Below, piece by piece: positions 49,301 through 60,435 of a DNA stretch of 64,000 nt. The stretch's first letter is position 1, and every line of letters begins with the position of its first letter. The stretch is from Pohlia nutans. Lineage: Eukaryota > Streptophyta > Bryopsida > Bryales > Mniaceae. Both the position numbers and the translations under genes were made by a program. Under the pieces are notes generated by a model, which did not search any database, had not been told where the DNA came from, and was given only the letters and a program-made list of their open reading frames with translations. The DNA is taken from NCBI GenBank assembly GCA_022496805.1, contig CM040104.1, positions 6,237,650-6,301,649 on the forward strand. Direction: 5' to 3'.

Positions 49301-50590
49301 GGTAACTTGAGGGTTGTGGCAGCCGCTTCGGCTGCTTTGTTGCCTTCGGCGCCAGGCACGAGCAGAAGAGTGGAGTCGGCATCTTCCAGGAAGAACTTGA
49401 ACTCGTCCTCTGTGTAGGCGGCGTTCAAGGGAGCAGCAATGGCTCGTACTCTTGTCACAGCGATGAAGACAACCACGAACTGTACGACCAAAACAACAGC
49501 AAATTCCACATGTAAGACATAACATTCTTGAAACCAGCTCCTCACACCTTGGACCTATCTGCTATTCAAGGGAAAAATCAAGGTATCCAACGTTTATTTT
49601 CTTTGAAACAATGCCACTAATATTATGAGTTCACCATTTCGTGACTCATAAAAGTTGCAGTCTTAGAATACATGCCACATGATTGGGGCCACACGACTCT
49701 TGACATTACTCATTCTCACATGATTTGATGATCTATTCGTCTTTGATGCTACAGTGGAAAAGGGTGCAAGCCCATCACTACTCAAGAATGTTATGGAGCA
49801 CGTCCAATAGCAAATAGGGGGAAAGAGTTACAATAGAATTTGTAACCTAATCAAGTGACCTGAACTGCTGAGCTTGTGATACATCAACTAACACTGATAG
49901 GCAATCACGTTTAGAGTGATAGGAAGGCTTCATCAAACTAAGAACAAGATATCCAATCTCAGCAGAAATTTAGGAGAACAATGGCAACATCTTTGATTTC
50001 AACGAGCTACCACAATTTTTCTTGCGCTTGATCTCAAGTATGAAGTAGGAACTCAATTGCTCTTAATATGTCCAGCGGACACTAGAAGAAATCCAGGCTT
50101 TCACGACTACGATTTTGCGACTAAAAACATGTCCTCAATGACTGCAAATTGTCCAATACGACTCAAATTTCAATCATTATGGACAATTTGAGTCGTAAAG
50201 TTGTAGTCACGAAAGCCAGGATTTCTTCTAGTGGGAAAAGGGTGCAAGCCCATCACTACTCAAGAATGTTATGGAGCACGTCCAATAGCAAATAGGGGGA
50301 AAGATTTACAATAGAATTTGTAACCTAATCAGGCCAATTCCATAAGTTTGAGGATTCTTCCGTTCCAGAGTGATGAGCAGCACGATTACCTCGACAGTGT
50401 TGGGGAAGGCAAGTGAAACAAGATTTCCAGGCTTCACACCAATGCGGCGAAGCTGAGCAGCGGTTTTCTCTATAGCAGCCTGAAGCTCCTGGTGCGTCAA
50501 TTGTGGACCTCCGGAAGAAATGAGACCCGGCTTTGGTCCAAGCTCTGCAGCCGACTGCTCCAGCAACTCAATCAACGTCAAATGACCCAT
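46303..50590 (-). CDS. AAE3: Oxalyl-CoA synthetase / acyl-activating enzyme 3, five exons
   Basis: The exons are 50390-50590, 49207-49479, 47684-48479, 47266-47369 and 46303-46494. The splice sites are canonical and the phases fit. The protein has the AMP-binding P-loop [22 protein letters not shown] [17 protein letters not shown], the motif [27 protein letters not shown], and the C-terminal [14 protein letters not shown]. It closely follows plant AAE3, which makes oxalyl-CoA from oxalate, CoA and ATP in the cytosol and starts oxalate breakdown. The C-terminus is FLKTAA, with no clear peroxisomal signal. The gene looks intact. Introns 1 and 4 carry MITEs. A more general 4-coumarate:CoA-ligase-like enzyme is the alternative, but the match to AAE3 is strong along the length. 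Confidence 0.9.
46595..46809. mobile_element. Stowaway-like MITE in AAE3 intron 4
   Basis: Inverted ends CTCCCTCTGTCCGNA with TA outside both (46593-46594 and 46810-46811) match the classical Stowaway pattern. The length is 215 bp and there is no ORF. Confidence 0.8.
47473..47490. mobile_element. Solitary Stowaway-like end in AAE3 intron 3
   Basis: TACTCCCTCTGTCC occurs once, with no partner end nearby. It is probably a decayed relative of the element at 46.6 kb. Confidence 0.45.
49756..49853. repeat. 98-bp direct repeat, copy 1 (AAE3 intron 1)
   Basis: It is almost identical (one mismatch seen) to 50234-50331. The two copies lie 478 bp apart in the same intron. Confidence 0.9.
50080..50233. 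mobile_element. Snap-back MITE of CACTA type in AAE3 intron 1
   Basis: This 154-bp element starts CACTAGAAGAAATCC and ends with its inverted copy, and GGA flanks both ends (50077-50079, 50234-50236). Its inner parts also pair, so it forms a hairpin. It abuts the second copy of the 98-bp direct repeat. Confidence 0.75.
50234..50331. repeat. 98-bp direct repeat, copy 2 (AAE3 intron 1)
   Basis: This near-identical copy of 49756-49853 starts exactly at the right end of the MITE. Confidence 0.9.
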
Positions 50591-51110
50591 GATTCTTCAC
50601 CTGAAATTGACCAAGTCCCGGATATGGACGATGGCACAACAACAGAAAGGGCGATGGAGGAGGCCCGAGCAAGCAATCCAACAAATCAACAAGACAACAA
50701 ATCAATCACCACCCTAAGAAATAAAAAATCATGACTCAAAGAGGATTTCATGTGACTCCCAAACATTCTTCACCTTTCAAACATTCTTTGCCTGAATCAA
50801 TTGTCCAAACCCTGAGACAGCATAGATGAGGTAGAGGATGCTGAAACTGCCAAGCTCTAAAAGAGACCTATAACACAAAGATAGATACTGGATTTTTCAA
50901 CGTCTATTGAGGATGGGGACACTCTTAGCTATTCCAACTTCAAAAAATCATAACAAACACCACAAAAGTCCAAAAAATATAAATAAAAGTGCGTTAGATG
51001 TCGGTTTCATTTTTCTTTCAAGAAGCATTGCACATTTCTAATCAATCGTTCCATCACAGCCCGAAGAGAACAGAGATGAAAAGGAAACCCTAATTGCAAA
51101 ACCGTGTGTT

Positions 51111-51197
51111 TTTGCAATCTCAACTATCACAGAATCTTAGGTACCTTTTCCCTGTTTATTGCAATCTCTACTATCACAGAATCTTAGGTACCTTTTC
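51111..51197. repeat. Duplicated splice-donor region
   Basis: About 40 bp containing GAAAAGGTACCTAAGATTCT (minus strand) is present twice, 47 bp apart, at the 3' edge of the exon at 51192-51407. Confidence 0.75.
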
Positions 51198-51407
51198 GTA
51201 GTCCGCAAGCACGGTGGCGAGTTCAGCGCGGCGAGTTTCGCCGTCGTCGTCCAAGTTGTACCCAACGCCAACAGCTCGATCGCCGCTGCGCAAATCGTAG
51301 GCACATTCGCTGCGCGCGCCGTGCTCCAGCAGCGGCGACTCTGTCTTGGGAATGGGTCTGGAATGTTCGTGACGCGTGGATTTGGGCCGAAACAGGGGAG
51401 GAGACAT
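51192..51407 (-). CDS. Orphan first exon, possibly of a phage-type lysozyme-like protein
   Basis: An ATG at 51407 opens 72 codons ending at a good donor (GAAAAG|GTACCT). The peptide has YDLRSGDRAVGVGYNLDDDG followed by TRRAELATVLADYEKV. The GVGYN stretch with the following acidic and charged helix resembles the N-terminal part of T4-type (phage) lysozymes, which I recall from some early land plants. I see no further exon between here and AAE3 at 50,590, so the gene is partial, or its other exons were lost or are too short to see. The similarity is from memory and weak. Confidence 0.3.
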
Positions 51408-51422
51408 CGAGGCTTTCTCTTA

Positions 51423-51829
51423 CTAAGGTAGGATGTCCTAAAACCACCACCTTCCCCAATTATGACATGTAGAGCTTTCTTGGGGCCACCACGGTTGAGA
51501 CTCAAAACTACCAATTTCACTATTCAAGTAGACCAATGGCATGCCAAGCATTGCGAAGAAATAGTTGGCGGTTTTGGGTTAGCTCATGAGCGGAATCTAG
51601 GAATAACAAAGTGTGAACTTAGGAAATTGGTATGTGATGTATGGGTCAGAGGTTACTTTCCACTTTGGAATTTTGTATAAAATTGACAAATGCGAATTAG
51701 ATGTTGCAAATTTTTGCAATCCTCACCAAAACCTATTTCGAATGCAGTCATATATTTTTTTTCGAATTTAGCACTGCCAAAAATAGGCCAGATTGCTTAA
51801 GTTGGTGGTTTTAGGACAATCAACCTTAG
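51423..51829. mobile_element. MITE with CTAAGG...TGTCCTAAAACCACCA ends
   Basis: TGTCCTAAAACCACCA near the left end is matched by its inverted copy at the right end. Both begin CTAAGG, about 407 bp apart. It lies just upstream of the orphan exon's ATG. No clean target duplication is seen. Confidence 0.6.
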
Positions 51830-54639
51830 AATAAGGCCCACTTTATACTTGGGGCCGGCCCGAACTCTTCAAATTTCAACCAACAGGATCGCTCGATTCT
51901 TTCAAACCGTGGAATCCTACGTGACATTCTATGTGGCATGATTTTGGCGCCAAATCTTTGGGCTAGTTTGATGAAATCGGGATAAGGTTTTCCTTGGCCT
52001 AAACTGCAAACTTGTGCCGAATTGAATCAGGCCGGCCTTCCATCCAGCCTCAGCTTGTGTATAAAGAGGGCCTAAATATATTACTAGCAAACACCATGTT
52101 GCAATGCACCAACATTGCATTGGGAACGTGGAAATCGATTGGGAACGCAAAAAGAACATGGCAACTTCGGAAACATACAAAGAACTTGGAAACATTAGGA
52201 AACATGATGGGAACATTAGGGAACATTAGGGAACGCTAGGGAACATGAAGGGGACCCTAGGAAATGTGATGCCAAGCTTTGGGGAACATCATGGGAACTG
52301 TAGAGAACGATTTGAGAACATGTTGAAAAATTGAATGAAAGACATGCATGTGAAATGTGGATGATTGCGTGACATGGTATCGTGACAAATATCAAGTAGG
52401 GTAGTGACATGGTATCGTGACGCTCTGTACTTTATATAAGAGATGTCATAAGCTTGAAAAGTAGCCATGGAAGTTTAGCTACATTTTCAAACTTACGTTA
52501 AACAAAAAGTGTTATTCCAAAACATGATCACAAGTGATTAAATTTTTTGGATATAACAAGTCGAACTCCAACATGCTAGAAGACATGTTTGGACGTGCTT
52601 CCTTTTCTAATGAAGAGGTTAACCTCAAACTCTTAAGATTTTAATCAAGGTTTGTGTTTATTCATGTTGCACTTTCCAGTCTAGGATGTTTTTATGGTAG
52701 GGCATCCAAAATGTGTAGTGTGACATTGCATACCAAGCTAAATGTGGCAATAAAAAATTTCAATTGGTCTTCAAAATTAGTTTTTTTCGCAAAAAGCTAA
52801 CCATATTGAAGAGATATTTTAGAATTGTATGTATATTTATAATTTAAAAACTAATATAAAAAAGTGATTGGACCAAAATGTAATATATTGCATTCGGTGA
52901 CGTTGTAGAATAAATTCGTTATTGCCTTAATTGATACATTTCATTAAAGATATAGTGATAGCAATAGTTTTCCTCGATTCCTATAACGTAAAGGTATTAA
53001 GGTCGTATTCGTTTAGTTGGGACTATTCCGATGATTTGGGACTACTTTTGTGTCAACTTCGGGCTTCCGAAGCAGTTGTAGAAAGGCTTCCATCGTCTGA
53101 AACGTCCTCGTTATATACATCATATTGCACTGAAACCCTAAACCGTTGCAGGAGTTATGACGGTGGTCTGAAATAAGAAATGAATGCACCTATTGGGAAG
53201 TACCGCCCATAGAATTCCAATGAAACCCTCGGTCCAAGCCTCGGACCTGAAGAACCGGTCACGGTCCCTGTATACATGCACCAAACCTGGAATTTCGGGC
53301 CAATACTTCTAGCTAGGAGTACCGCACACAGGAAGTGGCTGGGCAACATACATCGTAAGAAATTATACGCTGGCCTGGGTGTTGCAATTGGTCTTCGACG
53401 CGATTTATAACGCTTGCCACTGCCAATCTCATCCGCATATAGTTATTTCGGTATGGGTCTCTATAATACCTACAAGTATCAGACGAACTATGGTATTGGA
53501 AATCACACCGACATGATGCGTTACATGCGGTTCAGGTCTCAATCTTGAACTATGTATTTACGAAAAATCTGAAATACTCGCCCACGTCCTTAAACTCCAC
53601 GTGCGCCTCTGAAATCGGTCATAGGGGCACATACATTGGAACTTAAAAAAGGCAGCCCACTCTTTGTATGCATGTCCACACTCAACTTATTTCTTTCCTT
53701 TTTGAAACAAATGAAAGGGAATTTACCGCGAAGGGCACAATACATACCAAGCAGCCACTGCTAGCCTGATGGGGAGAACCAACAAAAAGCAAGAACTGAC
53801 TGACCGGAAGTCCACACTCAGCTATTAAACTTGAGCTCAGCTTCCACAATTATATACCTCGGGGACAAAATAGAACTGTACCTTTACCATCTGCAGGGAG
53901 ATATTCGTCATTGCAGGAATCACGGAACTGCTATTCCTGATCCAACATGTCCCAACTGACAAGTAATTGTTGATGCTATTATTGTATGATCCTACTACAT
54001 TACAGGATTCCCTATCCAGGCTGGAATTATCACTGTCAGACAACCGACTGTCCAGAATTATTTCCACTGGTTCTCTATATTCATGCAACCTACAAACCCT
54101 TCCAACACAATTTGCTCATTACATGTTCCACCCTGGATTGCCGACAGTTTAATTACCAAAGTGGGCTCTGTATACTGACGAGATTGAACTTAGTACTGCC
54201 TCATGCTTATGTATGTCATGCGTGACCACCCTACAAGTAGTAGTCGTCAAGTTCACCCATGTGTACAGGGAAGGTGGAGCAGACATGTCTCGATTCGTTT
54301 GCTTTGAGTGGTCACTATGCCGTAATCGACATATGCGGACGGCTACTCTAAGAAATGCAATACCATGTCGAAATTATTTTTGTTTGTTCTCATTATGGGT
54401 GCCTTACAACATAAGGAACACCCTCCAATTCTTTATGTTGTTTTGAAAAATATTTTTCCATAAGTTATTGGGAAGTTGCTGACTCTTTGCTTTTTGAGTA
54501 CGATTTGCAATTAGTCGAAAATGCAGCGATGAGTACCGGGACTCCATTTCGAAGTATATCTTCTCTCGTGGGGTACCATATGAGTTAAGAGACACCATGT
54601 TCTTTAAAAAATAATAATGGAGGAGTCTAAATAGGAGTG
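51830..54639. other. Intergenic DNA without a recognisable gene
   Basis: Short GGGAACATTAG repeats occur at about 52,190-52,260. Otherwise the DNA is AT-rich, with no exon I can support. Confidence 0.45.
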
Positions 54640-55290
54640 TTAGTGGAAAGGGGAGTATTCCGGGACTCCCAATAACAGTTCCAATGGCTTCGGAGTGTCC
54701 TTGGACTCCCAAGTGGAATTTCTGAGGAAATGGGAGTATTGCAAGAGTCCCAGAAGAAATTTTAAGTGAAATGGGAGTATTGCAGGACTTCCAATGGGAA
54801 TTTGAGTGAAATGGGAGTGTCCCGGGACTCCCAAATTGAACATCAGTGAGATGGGAAGGTCCCGGGACTCCCAAAGGGAATTTCAGTGAAAATGAGAGTG
54901 TCCCGTGACTTCCAAAGGGAATTTCAGTCAAACTAGGAGTGTCCCGGGACTCCCAAAGGGAATTTCAGTGAAAATGAGAGTGTCCCCTGACTTCCAAAGG
55001 GAATTTCAGTCAAACTGGGAGTGTCCCGGGACTCCCAAAGGGAATTTTAGTGAGAATGGGAGTGTCCCAGGACTCTACAGGGAATATGAGTAGAAATGGG
55101 AGTGTCCCGGGACTCCCAGAAGGAGTTTCAGTGGAAACGAGAGTATTGCGGGACTTCCGAAGGGAATTCTAGTGAAATGGGAGTGTCCCGGGAGTTCCAA
55201 CGGGAATTTCAATAGAAATGGGAGTGATCCGGGACTCCCAAAGGGACTTTCAGTGAAATGGGACTGTCCCGGGAGTCCCAGCAAATGGAA
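54640..55290. repeat. 41-bp minisatellite, about 16 copies
   Basis: The unit contains GTGTCCCGGGACTCCC then AAAGGGAATTTCAGTGAAA. Central copies alternate between CCCGGGACTCCC and CCCGTGACTTCC forms, so the recent unit of amplification is an 82-bp dimer. Outer copies are more diverged. Confidence 0.85.
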
Positions 55291-56814
55291 GTTATCATTT
55301 CTTGTGACAAGAATCATACAATCTCTGAGTTCTGGATTTCTTCAGTATAACTGATATTGCACACCTGGAATATACTGAAGAAATCCATCGCCGGGAAAGT
55401 GGAACACCAGAGTTTCGCAAATAGAATAATGCGACTCGGACTGAAAGCCATCCACTCATCCACTTGGGGATTCAGATACGCAAGGCAAACAATTCTGTCC
55501 GGCCACCAGAAAGGAACACTGAGAGTACACATTTTGCCATTCAATAATCGGTGTGTAGGAATGTATAAATCAATGATTTCAATGAATCCGTGTTGCTACG
55601 CTGACAATATACATGATCGTGCTTTATGAAAGCCCCTAAAATGGAGCAGTGGTTCTGTAAAATATCATCGACTGTATACTCTCGCCTCGGCACTGTAACA
55701 TGTGGTTGACAACACTATTACTGAACTACACTGCACAGATAGGTTTGTACGTAATCGGTTTGAAATATCCTCACGGACTGCTATTTACTATCAACGAACT
55801 GGGACATTAGCATGACGAGTACTGTAGACAGTAACTAGAATTGTAGAACTCTGGTGTATATTTGAATTTATGCCTTGCATCTGAGTAGAAACGTGGGTTC
55901 TTTATTTAGTAATCTCTCTACACTGAATTCAGTGTTTTCACTTTGAAACGAAAATTGAGTGCATGTTGCCCGCACGTATGCGTTTGCCCACGCCGGTGGC
56001 GGCTTTAAGACGACGACTTCGTGTCAGAGATCTCTCTAGTGAGCCTCCTCCATATTATTCGCTGCATGGTAAACCAACACACGACTTTGCATAGTCAAGA
56101 ATTAATCCATACGATCAGCTGGCAACTTCATGAAGTGCTCTAGGTAAAACAGACAACCTTACCTTTTGCTGATGATATCGTACATCCAGCCAGAATTATG
56201 TTTTACCCTGGGCATGGCACGACATTGTATATCACGAGATGAGTAGGAGAACGGTAAGATCCAGTGGACACATCTACAAGCTATGTACGTTTAAACACTG
56301 CAAACACAGCGGAAATTCCGCATTGTTAATCATAGCGTTCACATCTCTCTGTGCCGCAGTATGTTCTTCACAACACTGTACAAAGGCTTCCCTGCAAGGC
56401 ATAGCACCGCTATGTCCATACAGTCTCAAAAGTGTGCGGTACATCATTTACAAGTCCGTCCGATGGCACCAGGTCCAGCAAGCCAAATTTACAAACTCCT
56501 ATGGATTTATATTATCGCAACCGTTTAGGCTCCAAGTGACGGCTTCGCTCTACGAGGCTAGTACTATTCGAATACCAAAAACTGTTCGTGCTGTACAGAC
56601 GGGAGATATGGTTCAGGCCCTGGTAACGGCATTTTACTGTCATCGATGTCGTCAGGACCTTGTCCATACCTTCTTCTCGTCCTCAGATTTCTGCAAATAT
56701 TCATATGCCCTGAAACAGACCGCGCCTTAACCCTTAATGTGGGCGCTAAATTCATTAGCAGCATCAAATCCATTTCAGAAAGCGGCAGCATTACAGAAAG
56801 ACAAACAAGCTTAC
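55291..56814. other. DNA without a supported gene
   Basis: No exon can be placed with confidence. The minus-strand stretch at about 56,560-56,790 may hold a further 3' exon of the gene to its right, but the phase does not fit well. Confidence 0.4.
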
Positions 56815-56922
56815 CTTTGTAGATTTTCCGGGAGTGATGTCTGCACTGGACACGAACAATGTGGACTCCTGCGAGGACAACATTGAACCATCACCGACAG
56901 TAATTAACTGCGTCTACTTTTT

Positions 56923-56946
56923 GCCACTGTGCAGTTGCACAGCGGG
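56923..56946. repeat. 24-bp palindrome, intronic copy
   Basis: GCCACTGTGCAGTTGCACAG with the following CGGG sits between exons 4 and 5 of the second ParB-like gene. Confidence 0.75.
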
Positions 56947-58612
56947 AGTGTCACCGTGCAGCGCTTCAAGGATGGGGGCGGGTCTCACCTGTGTAGCGGG
57001 AATGCAGTCCTCTCCACCTTCTGTACCAAGGCGTACTACTGCTTCCGATACAGAAATAGCCGGTGCAGAGGCCATTGAAGTTGTCAACGTCGAGGGAGTT
57101 GTGGTGAAGGCGGATCCGCTCACCGTCGAGTCCAGGCCGGCCGTTCTAAGGGTTTGCTCCGCTTCCTCCCGGCGCTTCCTCTCTATTTCCAGTTTCTTCA
57201 GCAAGATTTGGTTCTCAGTGTGCAGTTGTTGGGCCGTTTGACGAGTTCCCCTGTTCACCGACAGCTTTCTCTTTCCGATTTTGCGCAGTTGGATCCTTAT
57301 GGGATCCACTTTCCGTACAGACTCTCCCTCCTCAACCGGAGTATCGGAGATGTCCGATTCATCATCCGATGGTATGGCACGCCGGCTAGTCTCCCGGAAC
57401 TCCTCTTCGGAGTCCGTCGACACTTCAATAGGATCATCCTTGTTTGACGGTGCCACAGGATTTGACGGCTGACCTTGCGCGTCTGGGTCCGCCTTAATTG
57501 ACCTCAGAACCTCCACTCCCACCCTGGTAATTTCCAGCTCCGGATCCTCCGCTGGTTCCTTGTCCCTACCCTCTGTGATGTTGGGCGCCAGTGCAGACAT
57601 ACCAAGCTCTACATGGACTGCGCACTCGTCGGCCACGGGGGCTTCCGCCGCTGGAGGGGTTGATAGGTTCACCAACACATTCGAGCCCAGCATCACCCCA
57701 CTGGAGTCCACTTCCATGGGGTCACTGCCCGCTCCACCAAACTGCAATGTATGTGGCCCACGAAGTACGAACACTTCTTCCGCCTGCACGCTGCGCACGG
57801 AAATGTCCGCCGGCGCCGTCTCGGGCACTACTTCCTTAGCAATAGTGTTGTGTGAGACATTCTCCGGCGACGCCGGCAAGTTCGGCATGACGGAGGGCTC
57901 TAAATTCTCGTATAAGAAGTCATACGGAGACTCATCATCGCCTCTGGGACACTGCGCCGCATCTCCAGAAAATTGCGTCTCCGGGATGACAGCCTCGACG
58001 TTCTCGGACCGCGTGAATACCTCGGCAGCAGGGGACTCTAGAGTTACAGCGGCAGTCTGTGCACGCACCTCTACGTCAGCAGGGGACTCTAGAGTTAGAG
58101 CGGCAGTCTCTGCGAGAACCTCTACGTCAGCCATATCTTCGTCAGCATCGCCACCAGCAGGCACAAGAGGCCCATCCCCAGCGTGTGTGGGTGTCCCATG
58201 TACTCCACCAACGCTATCGGTCCTATCACCTCCGTCCCCTTCAGCGGCAGCGCTGTCCTCATCAGCACCTGCCCCGGAAACAGAAGGGCTTTCGTCACCG
58301 GCGTCCTCGCCTTCGTCCTCGCCTTCGTCTACAGATACGTCTGATGTATCTTGACGGTGCTTGGAGCGCCTCTCCAGTCCAGCTCTAGAAGTACCTGGGA
58401 CAATTGATAATATCCCCATAGCGTCCGGTAGGTCCGCGCTCTCTGCATATGTTTCAGTGTGGAAGACGTGCTCAAAACCTGTAAGGTAACAGCCAGTTTC
58501 ATGGCTGCTGACGTGACCCTGCAAATCGTCCATCGGTAGAAGCACAGCCGCAGGTCTAATGCCAAGCATCTGCCAGTAACACAACATCACTGTTAGCAGG
58601 TAACCTTTGACT

Positions 58613-58638
58613 GGCCAGTGTGCAATTGCACAGTGGCC
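58613..58638. repeat. 24-26-bp palindrome, intronic copy
   Basis: A nearly perfect dyad, centred on TGTGCAATTGCACA and flanked by GGCCA/TGGCC. It lies in the intron between exons 3 and 4. Confidence 0.85.
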
Positions 58639-60283
58639 TTCCGTGACCGGCAACATGCAGAAATCAACAACAGAAATGGCAGAATTCACTTACAGTAGCC
58701 GCTATCATACACTTCCGCCCGGCGGTGATGCACAGAAGGGTTCGAGGGCCAACATAGTCCCGCCCCGGACTCTCCTTGGGCAACAGCCGCAAGATGTCCA
58801 AGTACACCTCCATTCGCAGCTCATCCCTGTGCAACCTGTACTCTCGTACTAGACCAAACTTCTTGCTCCTCTCGGGAGACCTGACTAGTAATGGCCACTC
58901 TAGAGCTTCCCATGGCGTGGCGCTGAGTATGAATATATCAACGCCATTTCCTTTCTTTATGGTTCAGGGACTGAAGAAGTAAGCCTCAGCTGCTGCTAGC
59001 ACATACCTGCTGTGTGTGACGGTCCATGCCCCTTCTTTCAGATGTCCTACATGATCCAGCATCGCGGCCAAAGCTTCTTTTCCGGTGTTGGCGTGCGAGA
59101 TAACCATCCAGTGTGACAAGTCTTCAAGACGTTCACATCCGCCACGAACTTCTTCAGCCACCCACTGTAACACCTTCCGTGCTCGACGTCCACCACATAC
59201 TCTTCCCGCTGAAAGACCTTATCCACAGGCCTGAAGTCAATTATCCCTCCGACGAACATGATCCTAGAGGTCGGTTCAGGAAACCAGTGGGACGCGTCGT
59301 CATGGGCAGGAGTACTTCTCCGTTTCTCCATATGCATGAGGCTTGGCATCTTGAATGGGGTCAGCGTCCCTGTGAAGTTGTACACAGCAATGAGGGGAGT
59401 CAGTTCCATGGCCTTGTCCCTGGTTTTTGAGACAACCCTGCGCATCTCCGCCATGAAGGCCTCGGGCACGACGTCCCGCTCGTGTTTGGGTTTGTCGCTG
59501 GCCCTCATGAATTTCTTCAGGAAAGTTTTCGTGGCGCGATGAATTAGCTCGTCCATGTGAGCGGAGGTGAACCCGTGCTCGACTTTGAAATTAGACCACA
59601 CCGTCTCGTTAATATCGTCATCGATCCACAGGCCTCCCGGGACTTCCCTGTGCAGCAAGCGCACTAATCCGTTTTTCGCCTTCTTGCAGTCCGTCCACTC
59701 TTTCAGACTGTAGCAGTACGGGTTCTTTGGTCGGTTCGTCCCCACATATATTTTAGGCACATCCCCCGACGGCAACACCTCCCCATCCGGTGCTAAACCC
59801 GCCGTTATCTTCTCAGCGGCCTCCAGGATTGACTGTGCCCCCAGTCCCCTGCATGCCTTAAACTGGTAGGCCACAACAGACTTTCGCGTCCAGGTGTCTT
59901 TGGCGTCGTCACGCCACTTATTGCCAGTGTCTGGGTTGATCAGATCCCTGCTTTCATACCACTTGAATGCTTTCATGACGGTGTCATAGAGATGGTCATC
60001 GGCGGAAATGATTCGAAGTTCCCCAACGTGTTGATTTGCGGTTCTCCTGGTGTTCTTGAACGTCATGGCGTTCAAGGTCTCGACCACCTTGTTTTGAAAC
60101 TCCTGCACCACAATGCCGCCAATGAATGTCATCACGAAAAAACTCACAACACCGCCTAACTCCAGAACTTTAAAACGCTGACCAACTATTAACAGAAACT
60201 GATGTGTCCCTGGGTATCAGAATCCAGAACGCAAGTCTCCCTGGGTATCAGAGGGTTGCACCAGACGTCTTGCATTGCAGACT

Positions 60284-60310
60284 TCCCGCTGTGGAATTTC
60301 ACACTGGCGG
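60284..60310. repeat. Palindrome, diverged intronic copy
   Basis: CCCGCTGTGGAATTTCACAC followed by TGGCGGG lies between exons 1 and 2. The centre is changed but the arms remain. Confidence 0.6.
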
Positions 60311-60411
60311 GACTCCAAAACTCGTACCAACTCTTATCAAAAACCGCTGTCCTTGGGATATCACAATCCATCTAAGCCCGGGACACATGACATGTGCTGC
60401 ATTGCCCACAA

Positions 60412-60435
60412 GCCACTGTGCAGTTGCACACTGGC
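60412..60435. repeat. 24-bp palindrome, intronic copy
   Basis: GCCACTGTGCAGTTGCACAC followed by TGGC lies between exons 1 and 2, 128 bp from the previous copy. Confidence 0.8.
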
